Shown one piece after another: positions 1 through 11,978 of a DNA stretch of 64,000 nucleotides. The notes under the pieces are model-generated. The model worked only from the letters and a program-made list of their open reading frames with translations, was not told the origin of the DNA and ran no database searches. The DNA is from Chthoniobacter flavus Ellin428 (lineage in GTDB: Bacteria; Verrucomicrobiota; Verrucomicrobiia; Chthoniobacterales; Chthoniobacteraceae): assembly GCF_000173075.1 (NCBI RefSeq), contig NZ_ABVL01000004.1:434001-498000 (forward strand), in the 5' to 3' direction. How positions within the stretch are numbered: the first letter of the stretch is position 1; each line of letters opens with the position of its first letter. A program made the translations under genes and the position numbers.

Positions 1-2704
<2,704 letters not shown>

Positions 2705-2705
2705 A

Positions 2706-4547
2706 TCACTCGGCTCGCAGCAGGAGCACCTCGGGATGGGAAAATGCAAGGCGGCCGGTCTGCGGATCGTAGCTTCCACGGCTGGAGCCGCCAAATTGGG
2801 GGGCGTTACTCGAGAAGGCGACCTGCCAGGTCCGTCCTGGCTCGAGCTGGCAAAAAGTTTCCTGGCTTAGGTCACCGGAGTGACCGCCGCGCAAATCTCC
2901 CAGGAGCAGCCAGTCTTCCGCTTCGGCTTGATAGCGGATGGCGAGCACCTCGCAGGAAAGCGCCGCTACTTTCGTGTGCTGGCGATCGACGGGACGGAAA
3001 GCCGCGTATTTCCGGCGCAGCCGCAGCGCTTCGCGATAGAGTTTCAAACAGGCTCCGTGACCGGCCATGGTCGTTTCTTTCCATTGCAGTTTCGACTGCG
3101 CGAATGTTTCCCGCGCTTGTGGTGACGGAAAATCGCGTTCCGACAATTCCTTCACGAAGATGGGAAATTTTTGCAGATCCTTCCTTCGTCCTTCCGAGAC
3201 CAGACGGCCGAGTTCCGCATGGTGATCCGTGAAATACAGGAATGGCGTCGAGGCGCCCCATTCCTGGCCCATGAAAAGCAGCGGCGTGTACGGAGCGAGG
3301 CAGAGCAGGGCGCTGGCCGCGCGATAGCCTTCGGGCGTCACGAAATGATTCAGTCGTTCGCCGAAAGCGCGGTTGCCGCACTGGTCGTGATTCGAAATGC
3401 AAAAGACAAATCGCTCCGGCGGCAGATGCGAACCGGCGGTATTGTAGCGCGGCTGGCCGGCCGGCCATGGTGGGGGATAAACCCAGCCGTTTTGCAGAAT
3501 GTTGACCAGCTCCGGCAATTGCCCCTGAAAGGTGCCCGCGTACATGGAGCTCCGAATGAGCCCCACCTCCACGCTGTGGTGAAAATCGTCCGCCCAAACG
3601 GCGTTCACATCGGAGCCGTCTTCGTTTAGCGGCGAGATGAGCTTCGCGAGGTTCCGCTCATCTTCGGCGATGATGTAGCAGCCGCGGTCGTGAGCGACCT
3701 CGCCAAGTTCCGCGAGAATGTGCCGCTTCGAGTCATCGAAAATCGCGTGGGTGGCATCGAGTCGAAAGCCGTCGAAATGAAACTCGTCGTGCCAGTAGCG
3801 AATATTATCGCCGTAGTAAGCGCGCACCTCCGGGCTGCTGCTGAAGTTAATCGCCTCGCCCCACGGCGTATGATGCCGGCTCTCGAAATAATCCGGCGAA
3901 AACTCGCGCAGATAATTTCCGTCGGGTCCGAAGTGGTTGTAGACGACGTCCAGAATCACCGCCAGGCCGTGGGCATGCGCGGCGTCCACCAAAGCGCGCA
4001 AATCGTCCGGGGCCCCGTATCCGCGTGCCGGCGCGTAAAGCCGCACGCCGTCGTAACCCCAGTTATGCCTGCCGGGAAAATCCGCCAATGGCATGAGTTC
4101 AATCGCATTGACGCCCAAGTCCCGCAGATACGATAGACGCTCGATCACGCCGCGATAAGTTCCTTCCGGCGTAAATGTCCCAACGTGCAGTTCGTAAATG
4201 ATCAGGTCGCGAAATGCTGGCCGGGACCAGGTTTCATCGGTCCATCGGAAATCCCCTGGATCGACGACCATCGCCGGACCGGAGACGTCATCCGGTTGGT
4301 AGCGCGAAACGGGGCAGGGGAGGAGCTTTCCCGTGCCGAGATCATAAAGATACCGGTCACCGGCCCGTCCGGAAGCGTCGAGACCACTGTGATAACCATT
4401 TCCTTCCCCCGCGAGCTCCAGCTTGCGCGTTTCGCCGCCCTCAGTCGTGACCGCCACGGAGACGCGCTCCGCCTTCGGGGCCCAAACACGGTAGTGAACC
4501 CCGTCGCGGCCGATCTCGGCTCCCTGTGAATATTTTCTCCCTGACAT
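2706..4547 (-). CDS. treZ: Malto-oligosyltrehalose trehalohydrolase (TreZ)
   Basis: This cytoplasmic GH13 enzyme releases free trehalose from the maltooligosyltrehalose made by TreY. From the chosen ATG (MSGRKYSQGAEI, 613 aa) there is an N-terminal isoamylase-type beta-sandwich (VWAPKAERVSVAV) followed by the TIM barrel. The GH13 regions are visible: VVYNHFGPDGNYL (about 201), FRLDATHA with nucleophile D264, IIAEDERN with acid/base E295, and SNHDQCGNR with the third acidic residue. The frame is open upstream to 4661, but that part would overlap treS. Starts at 4589 (MGQPNT) or 4547 leave a normal divergent gap. No good Shine-Dalgarno decides between them. It is the upstream partner of treY. 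Confidence 0.93.
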   Translation of the reverse strand: MSGRKYSQGAEIGRDGVHYRVWAPKAERVSVAVTTEGGETRKLELAGEGNGYHSGLDASGRAGDRYLYDLGTGKLLPCPVSRYQPDDVSGPAMVVDPGDFRWTDETWSRPAFRDLIIYELHVGTFTPEGTYRGVIERLSYLRDLGVNAIELMPLADFPGRHNWGYDGVRLYAPARGYGAPDDLRALVDAAHAHGLAVILDVVYNHFGPDGNYLREFSPDYFESRHHTPWGEAINFSSSPEVRAYYGDNIRYWHDEFHFDGFRLDATHAIFDDSKRHILAELGEVAHDRGCYIIAEDERNLAKLISPLNEDGSDVNAVWADDFHHSVEVGLIRSSMYAGTFQGQLPELVNILQNGWVYPPPWPAGQPRYNTAGSHLPPERFVFCISNHDQCGNRAFGERLNHFVTPEGYRAASALLCLAPYTPLLFMGQEWGASTPFLYFTDHHAELGRLVSEGRRKDLQKFPIFVKELSERDFPSPQARETFAQSKLQWKETTMAGHGACLKLYREALRLRRKYAAFRPVDRQHTKVAALSCEVLAIRYQAEAEDWLLLGDLRGGHSGDLSQETFCQLEPGRTWQVAFSSNAPQFGGSSRGSYDPQTGRLAFSHPEVLLLRAE

Positions 4548-4626
4548 CGCCAACGCAATCGCACGAACAAGCGTATTCGGTTGTCCCATGCGCGCAAACC
4601 GGGGACGTGTCGCGTAACAGTAGGAG

Positions 4627-7600
4627 ATGTCAGACCCACTCTGGTTCAAGAGCGCCGTCATCTACGAGCTGCACGTCAAGACCTTCATGGATAGCGATGG
4701 GGATGGTCTTGGTGATTTCCGCGGACTGATCGAACGGCTCGATTATTTCACCGAACTCGGGGTCACCGCCCTGTGGCTGTTGCCCTTCTATCCGTCGCCC
4801 CTCAAAGACGACGGTTATGATATTGCCGACTATTTTGCCGTGCACCCCAGTTACGGCACGCTGGACGATTTTCGAACCTTTCTCGATCTCGCCCATGAGC
4901 GTGGCCTGCGGGTCATCACCGAACTCGTCCTCAACCACACCTCCGACCAAAACGCCTGGTTCCAACGGGCCCGGCGTGCGCCCAAAGGCTCACCGGAGCG
5001 GGATTTCTACGTCTGGACTGATGATCCGCGAAAATACAAGGAAGCCCGGATTATTTTCAAGGACTTCGAGCCGTCGAACTGGACCTGGGATCCCGTGGCG
5101 AAAGCCTATTTCTGGCATCGCTTCTATGCCCACCAGCCGGATCTGAACTTCGACAATCCGCTCGTCCATGCGGAACTCTTCCGGGCCATCGATTTCTGGA
5201 TGGCCATGGGGGTCGATGGTCTTCGGCTCGATGCCATCCCCTATCTCTATGAGCGGGAAGGGACCAACTGCGAAAATCTCGATGAAACGCACGATTTTAT
5301 CCGCAAATTGCGCGCGCACATCGATACGAAATTCCCCAATCGCATGCTGCTCGCCGAAGCCAATCAATGGCCTGAGGATGCCGTGGAGTATTTCGGCAAC
5401 GGCGACGAATGCCATATGGAATTTCACTTTCCGCTCATGCCGCGCATGTTCATGGCGATACAGATGGAGGACCGCTTCCCGATTCTCGACATCCTCGACC
5501 AGACGCCGACCATTCCGGAAAACTGTCAGTGGGCGATCTTTCTCCGCAACCACGATGAGCTGACGCTCGAGATGGTCACCGATGAAGAGCGCGACTATAT
5601 GTATCGGGTCTACGCCGAGGATACACGCGCGCGGATTAATCTGGGCATTCGCCGCCGGCTCGCACCGTTACTCGGTAACAACCGGCGCAAGATCGAACTG
5701 ATCAATTCGCTGCTCTTCTCCCTGCCGGGTACGCCCATTATCTATTACGGCGACGAGATCGGGATGGGCGATAACTTCTATCTCGGTGATCGCAACGGCG
5801 TGCGCACGCCGATGCAATGGTCGCCGGATCGCAATGCCGGCTTTTCGAAGGCGAATCCGCAGCAGCTTTATCTGCCGACCATCATTGATCCCGAGTACCA
5901 CTACGAATCGATCAATGTGGAAAACCAGCAGCGAAACCTTTCGTCGCTGTTTTGGTGGATGCGGCGGATGCTGGGGGTCCGCGAGAAGATCAAGGCGTTT
6001 TCCCACGGGACCATCGAGTTCCTGCAACCGGACAATGCCAAGGTCCTGGTGTATGTGCGCCGGTTCGAAAACGAGGCCGTGCTGGTTATCGCCAATCTCT
6101 CCCGTTTTTCCCAAGTCGTGGAACTCGATCTTGCGGCCTATGCCGGCATGGTTCCCGAGGAGCTCTTCGGACACGCCAATTTCCCGGAGATCAAGCAAAC
6201 GCCGTGGGTTCTCACGCTGGGCCCACATGGCTTTTACTGGCTCGCCCTGCGCCCGCCGCCGGTCGTCGCCGCGGTGGAGGCGGTGTGGGCGCCGCCGGAG
6301 CTGAAAGTGCCGGCCACCTGGGGCAACGGCCTCATCAAACATCTCGAGCGCGAGGTATTGCCTGCCTATATCCCGACCCGCCGCTGGTACGGCGGCAAGG
6401 AGCGGGTGCTCCGTGAGATGAAGATCGTGCAAAAGGTTCCCTTCGGCGGAGAGGGGGCGGCGGCGCAGCTTTTCGTCGTCGAGGTCTCATTTACCGACGG
6501 CCTGCCGGAAAGTTATCTGCTGCCCGTGGCTTTTGCGGATGAAAATACGACGACGCGTCTGGCCGCGGAGGCTCCCCAGGCGATCATCGCGCGTCTCGAC
6601 GGACAGCAATCCCTCTGCGATGCGCTGCATCTTCCGGAGGCCCGGGCGGAACTGCTCCGTCTCATTGCCGGGCAGACGGCCGCCTCCGGGCGCACACGAT
6701 TGGTCGGGACAAAACTGGCCGCATTCGATCCCGCAGCCTTCGAACGTTCGCTGGCCAATTCGCGCCTGGTGAGCGTCGATCAGTCGAACACGTCGATCGC
6801 TTTTGGCGACACCTGGCTCCTGAAAATCCTGCGCAAGTTCGAGCGTGGCGCTCACCCGGATACGGAGATCACCCGTTTCTTGAACGAGGATGTGCGCCTG
6901 CCTTGCGTGCCGCCTTATCTCGGTTCGCTCAGCTTGGCCGATCGGGCGGGCGATGCGTCGATTGGGATGTTGTTTGGTTTTGTCGTCAACCAGGGCGACG
7001 GCTGGACCTATACCCTCGATGCGCTGGCACGCTACTTTGATCGCGTCCTCGAAGCTCGCCGCGATTTCGATAGCACCGCGGCTCCGGATCTCATCGGTGC
7101 CATCTATCGTGAACGCGCCCGCCAGCTCGGTCAGCGGACCGCCGAGATGCACCGGGCGCTGGCCTCCGTCGAGGAGCGCGCGGATTTTGCGCCTGAGCCA
7201 TTTAGCACGCTGTATCAGCGCTCGCTCTATCAAGGCATGCGTGGCTCGGCCGGCTATATCCTGCGGCGGCTGAAACGCCAGCTCCCACGCCTGCCCGAGG
7301 ACGCTCGCGCCGATGCCGCCAGCTTGCTCGCCAGTCACGCGCCGCTTCTCACCATCTATGCGCGGCTGCTCACCCATCGCATCGATGCTTCGCGGATTCG
7401 CATCCACGGCGATTTTCACCTCGCGCAGGTGCTCAACACCGGCAAGGACTTCGTCATCATCGATTTCGAGGGCGAGCCACGCCTGCCCTTGAGCGAACGG
7501 CGGCTCAAACGATCCGCCCTGCGCGACGTGGCGGGCATGCTGCGATCCTTCGATTACGCGGTAACGACCACCTTGCGCAATGAGCGTGCGGACGATGTGC

Positions 7601-7851
7601 AACGACTGGCCCCTTGGGCGCAGGCCTGGGCGGAGACGATTCGCGATAGCTATCTCACCGCTTATCTCGAGGCCGCGGCAGGCGCGTCGTTCCTGCCCAC
7701 GTCCGCCGAGGATACGCAGCTCCTCCTCGAGGCCTACCAACTCGACAAAGCACTCTACGAAGTGGCCTACGACTTGAGCTATCGTCCCGGTTGGGTGGCG
7801 ACCCCATTGCGTGCAGTGAAGACCATGCTGGCTCAATTCAACGGGCATTAA
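4627..7851 (+). CDS. treS: Trehalose synthase / maltokinase fusion (TreS-Mak)
   Basis: This is a two-domain enzyme. TreS interconverts maltose and trehalose; the maltokinase domain phosphorylates maltose to maltose-1-phosphate. The N-terminal 550 or so residues are GH13: AVIYELHVKTFMDSDGDGLG, nucleophile D202 (GLRLDAIPYLYE), E244 (LLAEANQWPEDA) and D310 (NHDELTLEM). The C-terminal half begins with RRWYGGKERVLREMKIV and has the kinase-like HGDFH (927-931) and DFEGEP (D946) motifs. At 1074 aa it matches the usual fused form. An AGGAG runs directly into the ATG, which is unusually close spacing. It is divergent from treZ-treY with about 80 bp between. No glgE, the usual user of maltose-1-phosphate, is in the window. 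Confidence 0.95.
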   Translation: MSDPLWFKSAVIYELHVKTFMDSDGDGLGDFRGLIERLDYFTELGVTALWLLPFYPSPLKDDGYDIADYFAVHPSYGTLDDFRTFLDLAHERGLRVITELVLNHTSDQNAWFQRARRAPKGSPERDFYVWTDDPRKYKEARIIFKDFEPSNWTWDPVAKAYFWHRFYAHQPDLNFDNPLVHAELFRAIDFWMAMGVDGLRLDAIPYLYEREGTNCENLDETHDFIRKLRAHIDTKFPNRMLLAEANQWPEDAVEYFGNGDECHMEFHFPLMPRMFMAIQMEDRFPILDILDQTPTIPENCQWAIFLRNHDELTLEMVTDEERDYMYRVYAEDTRARINLGIRRRLAPLLGNNRRKIELINSLLFSLPGTPIIYYGDEIGMGDNFYLGDRNGVRTPMQWSPDRNAGFSKANPQQLYLPTIIDPEYHYESINVENQQRNLSSLFWWMRRMLGVREKIKAFSHGTIEFLQPDNAKVLVYVRRFENEAVLVIANLSRFSQVVELDLAAYAGMVPEELFGHANFPEIKQTPWVLTLGPHGFYWLALRPPPVVAAVEAVWAPPELKVPATWGNGLIKHLEREVLPAYIPTRRWYGGKERVLREMKIVQKVPFGGEGAAAQLFVVEVSFTDGLPESYLLPVAFADENTTTRLAAEAPQAIIARLDGQQSLCDALHLPEARAELLRLIAGQTAASGRTRLVGTKLAAFDPAAFERSLANSRLVSVDQSNTSIAFGDTWLLKILRKFERGAHPDTEITRFLNEDVRLPCVPPYLGSLSLADRAGDASIGMLFGFVVNQGDGWTYTLDALARYFDRVLEARRDFDSTAAPDLIGAIYRERARQLGQRTAEMHRALASVEERADFAPEPFSTLYQRSLYQGMRGSAGYILRRLKRQLPRLPEDARADAASLLASHAPLLTIYARLLTHRIDASRIRIHGDFHLAQVLNTGKDFVIIDFEGEPRLPLSERRLKRSALRDVAGMLRSFDYAVTTTLRNERADDVQRLAPWAQAWAETIRDSYLTAYLEAAAGASFLPTSAEDTQLLLEAYQLDKALYEVAYDLSYRPGWVATPLRAVKTMLAQFNGH

Positions 7852-7867
7852 GAGACCCTAAAAAGTG

Positions 7868-7932
7868 CCCGCAAATTACGCGGATGACACGGATGGGATA
7901 CCTTCATTCGTGTTGTCTGTGTGATTCGCGGG
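7868..7932 (+). repeat. 28-bp-stem inverted repeat (RNA-like hairpin) after treS
   Basis: The arms 7868-7895 and 7905-7932 are inverted copies with a 9-nt loop. Of 28 positions, 21 are Watson-Crick. Six of the seven differences are transitions that become G-U wobbles in plus-strand RNA, leaving one A-C mismatch. The sequence (GATGACACGGATG / CATTCGTGTTGTCTGTGTG) resembles interspersed repeats common in such genomes. It could end treS transcription (no U-run) or be a repeat remnant. Confidence 0.6.
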
Positions 7933-7992
7933 CCAACGCTCGTGGTGAACTTTCTTGTTGATTGCCGCGTGGGTTTGCGCTCTCCGTGTGTT

Positions 7993-8406
7993 GTGGCGAA
8001 AGCACTCCGCAATTCATCGATCAGCCGCTGCCTTGTCGTGGCTGTCATGCTGCTTTCGTGGCTCGTCGTCACCAACCACTGCGCGCTCGCCCAGCTTGAG
8101 GGGCGGAATATGCGGCACGCCCATTGCCATGCGTCGAAGGACGACGCGGGCAAGCAGACTCCGGCGGATGGCATGCGTGAATGCTGCAAGGCGATCAAAG
8201 CGAATCTGACCGGCAAGCAGGAGATCAAATTCGAACTCTCGTGGATCGAAGTGCAAAGCTACGCGTTGCCGCAAACGCTGTTGGCGCCGGTGGCGATTCC
8301 GGCATCCGATTTTCTGCAGGACCACGGACCTCCGCGGGTCGTTTCGTTCGCGGAAAATGTTCTCCAAAGGAGCCTGCTCAGCCACGCTCCGCCGGCTTTC
8401 GTCTAG
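7993..8406 (+). CDS. Small Cys/His-rich exported protein, probably metal-related
   Basis: I do not recognise a family. The frame is open from 7921, but that GTG lies inside the preceding hairpin. A GTG at 7993 gives a signal-peptide-like start (AKALRNSSISR, then hydrophobic CLVVAVMLLSWLVV ending CALAQ), so I prefer it; the ATG at 8047 is a further option. The mature part has MRHAHCHASKDD and MRECCKAIKANL, a cluster of Met, His and Cys suited to soft-metal binding, then an ordinary C-terminal region. It is first in a same-strand row leading to an outer-membrane efflux protein and a multicopper oxidase, suggesting a copper-handling accessory role, by inference from context. Confidence 0.6.
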   Translation: MAKALRNSSISRCLVVAVMLLSWLVVTNHCALAQLEGRNMRHAHCHASKDDAGKQTPADGMRECCKAIKANLTGKQEIKFELSWIEVQSYALPQTLLAPVAIPASDFLQDHGPPRVVSFAENVLQRSLLSHAPPAFV

Positions 8407-8416
8407 CGATGCGGCG

Positions 8417-8477
8417 CCCGCCAGCGGCGGGAGGTTCTGCCGCATCGCCACGCTGACCTGAACTCGTGTGAGTTCAG
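8417..8477 (+). other. Two perfect hairpins in the gap before the YHS-like gene
   Basis: Two perfect stem-loops sit close together: CCCGCC-AGC-GGCGGG at 8417-8431 and CTGAACTC-GTGT-GAGTTCAG at 8458-8477 (8-bp stem, 4-nt loop). The second is followed 15 nt later by a short T-run (CTTTTTCC). They could be an attenuator or terminator between the first small gene and the rest of the copper cluster, or an operator. The function is inferred only. Confidence 0.4.
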
Positions 8478-8586
8478 CGTCTTCGCGTGCTTTTTCCACA
8501 CCGTCGTGTCGTGCCCTCCCGCCTGCCCGTATGCCACGACGATTCCACCCAACTGGGGCGGGTCACTCCAAAACGAAATCAAGAAC

Positions 8587-8853
8587 ATGAAATCCAAATT
8601 CACCCTCGCCATCCTCATCGCTACCCTCCTGGGGAGCACCTTCGCCTTCGCGGACACCGCGACTGTGCCGAAAAATTATCCGCTCAAAAAATGCGTGGTC
8701 TCCGGCGACACCCTCGGCAAGCACGGAAAAGCCGTGAAAGTCTCCTATCACGGCACGGACGTGTATCTGTGCTGCAACGATTGCATAGGCGACTTCAACA
8801 AGCACCCGGCCAAGTATGTGAAAATGGTCAAGGACGCCGAGGCGAAGAAGTAG
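8587..8853 (+). CDS. Small secreted YHS/TRASH-like metal-binding protein
   Basis: An 88-residue exported protein. From the ATG at 8587 it has a clear signal peptide (MKSKFTLAILIATLLGSTFAFA), then a compact domain: YPLKKCVVSGDTLGKHG, VYLCCNDCIGDFNKHPAKYV. The C...CC.DC pattern with the FNKHP(A)KYV tail matches the YHS/TRASH class of small treble-clef metal-binding domains. An upstream in-frame ATG at 8506 exists but would put the signal peptide inside the protein. It lies eight bases before the next lipoprotein gene and is probably co-transcribed with it. The likely role is periplasmic binding of copper or another soft metal, inferred from domain and neighbours. Confidence 0.8.
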   Translation: MKSKFTLAILIATLLGSTFAFADTATVPKNYPLKKCVVSGDTLGKHGKAVKVSYHGTDVYLCCNDCIGDFNKHPAKYVKMVKDAEAKK

Positions 8854-8861
8854 CCTTCCCG

Positions 8862-9149
8862 ATGATGCGAATTCCTGCCCTTTGCGCGGCGGTGTTGCTC
8901 ACCGGATGCGCGACCACGCCTCCACCGCTGACCCCGGCTTCGCCGGCCAGTCCCGATGCTCCCGAGGGAGCGCGAACACCGCGTAAAACTTCGCTCGGTG
9001 CTGACGCGGCGACACGGAAGACCGCTGCGCTGCTTTCCGCCGCGCAAAAGGAGCAGGCCCACTGGGATGCCTACGGCCCGGTCTCCGGCAATCCCGACGA
9101 AGAACCCAAGGCCGACGCCAAACCGGAGATGAAACATGACCATCCCTAG
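8862..9149 (+). CDS. Small lipoprotein
   Basis: A 95-residue predicted lipoprotein starting at ATG 8862 (or the adjacent ATG 8865). MMRIPALCAAVLLTGCATTPPP has a lipobox LLTGC and a Pro/Thr/Ala-rich linker. The rest is charged and low in complexity (AAQKEQAHWDAYGPVSGNPDEEPKADAKP) and ends MKHDHP. No enzymatic motif is seen. Its last 14 bases overlap the start of the TolC-like gene, so the two are translationally coupled. A periplasmic accessory of the efflux cluster is the simplest reading; specific function unknown. Confidence 0.75.
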   Translation: MMRIPALCAAVLLTGCATTPPPLTPASPASPDAPEGARTPRKTSLGADAATRKTAALLSAAQKEQAHWDAYGPVSGNPDEEPKADAKPEMKHDHP

Positions 9150-10533
9150 GAGAACGATCACGCTGGCGGTCCTCGCCTCTGGCCTTCTTTCCGGTCCTGC
9201 GTGGCCAAAGGATCCGCCGTTGCACGCGGTCGAAAAAGCCGTGACGGATCGCACCGGGTTCGCCGTGCGCTGGCAACAAAATGCCCAGGCCCGGGAAGAG
9301 GCGCTCACGCAAGTGCGTGCTCTGTTGAAGAAGCCGCTAAACGTCGACCGTGCCGTGCAAGTCGCGCTGCTCAACAATCGCGATTTGCTCGCCACCCTGG
9401 AAGACGTGGGCGTCTCCGCGGCGGACCTGCGCGAGGCGGGTTTGTGGAAAAATCCGAGTATCAACTTGAGCCTGCGCTTTCCCGATCGGCCACCATCGGC
9501 GACGGATGCGGAGGAAGGTGTGGCCTTCGACCTGCTCGACTTGCTCATGATTCCATTGCGCAAGCGCGTCGCCGCCGATCACCTCGTTGCCGCGCAGTTG
9601 CGCGTGGCCGATGAAGCGCTACGCCTCGTGGCTGAGGTGAAGGCAGAGATCTATTGGCTGCAAGGCGATGCGGCGATGCTGGCTCATCGGAAAACCATCG
9701 TGGACGTCAATGCTACCGCGGTGGACCTGGCGCAGCGTCAGCACGAGGCCGGCAATATCACCGACCTCGCGCTCAACCAGCAGCAGGCTACTTACAATGC
9801 CGCTCGTCTGGCCCTCGCCGCTGCGGAAAACGAGCAGCGCGAACATCGCGAAAAGCTCAACCGTCTGCTCAGCCTGTGGGGACCGGACACGGCTTGGAAA
9901 CTCACCGAAGGGTTGCCCGCACTGCCGGAGGGGAATGTGCCCCTTCGCGGGCTGGAATCGCTGGCCGTGGCTCAGCGCCTCGATCTCGCTGCGGCGCGTG
10001 CGGAATTGGAAAGCGTGGTGCGTGCGCTCGGGCTCACGAAAAGCTACCGCTATATCGGGGCGCTGGAATTTGGCGTAGATACCGAGCACAACCCGGATCA
10101 CAGCAACGTGACCGGTCCCACGTTACGTTTGGAACTGCCGTTGTTTAATCAGGGACAGGCGCGGGTCGCCAAGAGCGAGGCGGAATTGCGCCAGGCGGAG
10201 CGCAAGCTCGAAGGACTGGCCATCGACATCCGCTCCAATGTGCGGGCGTTGCACGACAAGCTCGCCGCCCTGCGGGAAACGGTCCAGTTTTACCAAAAGG
10301 AAATCGTGCCGACCCAGCAGGCGGTCGCGACCGGGACGCTGCTGCGTTACAATGGCATGCTCTTGGGCAACTACGACGTCTTTGCCACCCGGGCCGAGGC
10401 AGCCGATGCGGAACAGAAATCCATCGAAGCGCTCCGCGACTATTGGATCACGCGCACGGAACTGGAACGCGTGGTCGGCGGAAATCTTCACCCGCAACGG
10501 CCCGCCAAGACAGCGGATTACAAAACCAACTGA
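9136..10533 (+). CDS. TolC/CusC-like outer-membrane efflux protein
   Basis: A 465-residue outer-membrane factor family protein. A signal peptide (MTIPRRTITLAVLASGLLSGPAWP) is followed by two long helical repeats. The first includes VDRAVQVALLNNRDLLATLEDVGVSAADLREAGLWKNPSI, the hallmark of OEP proteins, and later QRLDLAAARAELESVVRAL. It would form the channel of a tripartite exporter. No RND pump or adaptor gene is adjacent; instead the partners are the lipoprotein upstream (14-bp overlap) and the multicopper oxidase 9 bp downstream. Copper or silver export is a context inference; no motif gives specificity. Confidence 0.88.
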   Translation: MTIPRRTITLAVLASGLLSGPAWPKDPPLHAVEKAVTDRTGFAVRWQQNAQAREEALTQVRALLKKPLNVDRAVQVALLNNRDLLATLEDVGVSAADLREAGLWKNPSINLSLRFPDRPPSATDAEEGVAFDLLDLLMIPLRKRVAADHLVAAQLRVADEALRLVAEVKAEIYWLQGDAAMLAHRKTIVDVNATAVDLAQRQHEAGNITDLALNQQQATYNAARLALAAAENEQREHREKLNRLLSLWGPDTAWKLTEGLPALPEGNVPLRGLESLAVAQRLDLAAARAELESVVRALGLTKSYRYIGALEFGVDTEHNPDHSNVTGPTLRLELPLFNQGQARVAKSEAELRQAERKLEGLAIDIRSNVRALHDKLAALRETVQFYQKEIVPTQQAVATGTLLRYNGMLLGNYDVFATRAEAADAEQKSIEALRDYWITRTELERVVGGNLHPQRPAKTADYKTN

Positions 10534-10542
10534 CATTTTCGT

Positions 10543-11949
10543 ATGATCACTCGACGTGAACTTTTCACCGGTGCCGCCGCTCTGGCGGGAGCCGCGGCCA
10601 TTCCGCAAGTCGCACGCGCGCAAAATCCGCCGCCTCCGGGCGATCCCTTTACCCAGTCGCGAACTCCGGACGGCAAGATCGTGCCGCCGAGTTGGACGCG
10701 GCCGCCCCATCCGGAGCCCGGGGAACCGGGCAAGCACTACACCCCGAGCGTGACGCTCAACGGCTTTACGCTGCCATGGAAGCTCGTGGACGGGGTGAAA
10801 GTCTTTCACCTCACCGCCGAGGAAGTGCCGAACCATGAATTCGCGCCCGGATTGAAAGCGCATTGCTGGGGCTACAACGGACAGGTGCATGGACCGACTA
10901 TCGAAGTCGTCGAGGGAGACCGTGTGCGCGTTTATGTGACCAACAAGTTGCCCGAAGCCACTGCCGTGCATTGGCATGGTATTATCGGGCCGAATGGGAT
11001 GGATGGTGTTGGTGGGCTCACGCAACGTTCCATTGCGCCGAACGAAACGTTCAAATACGAATTCACTCTCTGGCAGCATGGCACGTTCATGTATCACGCC
11101 CATCACGACGAGATGACGCAGATGGCGCTGGGGCTCATGGGCATGATCGTCATTCATCCGCGTGAGCCACGCGGCCCGAGGCCCGATCGCGATTTTGTCT
11201 TTCTGCTCAGTGAATGGAAAATCGTCGCCGGCACGATGCGGCCGGATCCGAATGAGATGACCGAGTTCAACGTGCTCACGCTGAATGCCCGGTGTTATCC
11301 CGGCACCGCGCCGCTCATCATCAAAACGGGCGATCGCGTGCGCATTCGTTTCGGCAATCTCTCCGCGATGGATCATCACCCCATGCATTTCCACGGGCAC
11401 TATTGGTGGGTGACCGCGACCGATGGCGGCGAGATTCCCGAGAGCGCCCGCGTGCCCGAGGTGACGACGATCGTTCCCGTGGGCAGCACGCGCACCATGG
11501 AATTCGTAGCTAACAACCCGGGGGATTGGGCCATGCACTGCCACATGTCCCATCACGTGATGAATCAGATGGGGCACGGCCTGCCGAATCTCATCGGGGT
11601 CAATACGCGCGGTCTCGATCAGCAAGCGCGCCAATCCCTGCCCGGTTACATGACCATGGGCGACACCGGCATGGCCGAGATGGGCCAGATGGGAATGCGC
11701 GTCCCGCGCAATAGCCTGCCCATGATTGGCAGCAAAGGGCCACACGACTACATCACCATGGGCGGCATGTACACGAACATCAAAGTTCGTGATCATCTCG
11801 AGAGCTACGACAAAGACCCGGGTTGGTACGAAGCGCCGCCCGGCACCCGAGCCGATGTCGCTAGCATCGATGAAATGCAACGCGACCTCGGCTTCATCCC
11901 CGGCGCCACTCCCAAGCCCGAAGGCGAGCACATGCATCACCACGGCTGA
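10543..11949 (+). CDS. Tat-exported multicopper oxidase (copper resistance type)
   Basis: A periplasmic laccase-like enzyme of the kind that oxidises Cu(I). The N-terminus has a twin-arginine signal (ITRRELFTGAAALAGAAA). All four copper-ligand motifs are visible: HWHG (H143, H145), HAHH (H185, H187), HHPMHFHGH (H279-H286) and HCHMSHHVMNQM (H332-C333-H334, H338, axial Met). The 468-residue length fits a compact oxidase. The C-terminal third is Met/His-rich (MTMGDTGMAEMGQMGMRV, HMHHHG), typical of copper-tolerance oxidases. It is last in the cluster and convergent with the next gene. Substrate not provable from sequence. Confidence 0.9.
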   Translation: MITRRELFTGAAALAGAAAIPQVARAQNPPPPGDPFTQSRTPDGKIVPPSWTRPPHPEPGEPGKHYTPSVTLNGFTLPWKLVDGVKVFHLTAEEVPNHEFAPGLKAHCWGYNGQVHGPTIEVVEGDRVRVYVTNKLPEATAVHWHGIIGPNGMDGVGGLTQRSIAPNETFKYEFTLWQHGTFMYHAHHDEMTQMALGLMGMIVIHPREPRGPRPDRDFVFLLSEWKIVAGTMRPDPNEMTEFNVLTLNARCYPGTAPLIIKTGDRVRIRFGNLSAMDHHPMHFHGHYWWVTATDGGEIPESARVPEVTTIVPVGSTRTMEFVANNPGDWAMHCHMSHHVMNQMGHGLPNLIGVNTRGLDQQARQSLPGYMTMGDTGMAEMGQMGMRVPRNSLPMIGSKGPHDYITMGGMYTNIKVRDHLESYDKDPGWYEAPPGTRADVASIDEMQRDLGFIPGATPKPEGEHMHHHG

Positions 11950-11978
11950 TTGCGTGTCTCTCCGCGGGCGAAAGCCTC

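Noticed and set aside
10123..11943. 606-residue minus-strand frame
   Set aside because: Antisense to the multicopper oxidase and the end of the TolC-like gene; His-rich only because it mirrors Met/His codons.
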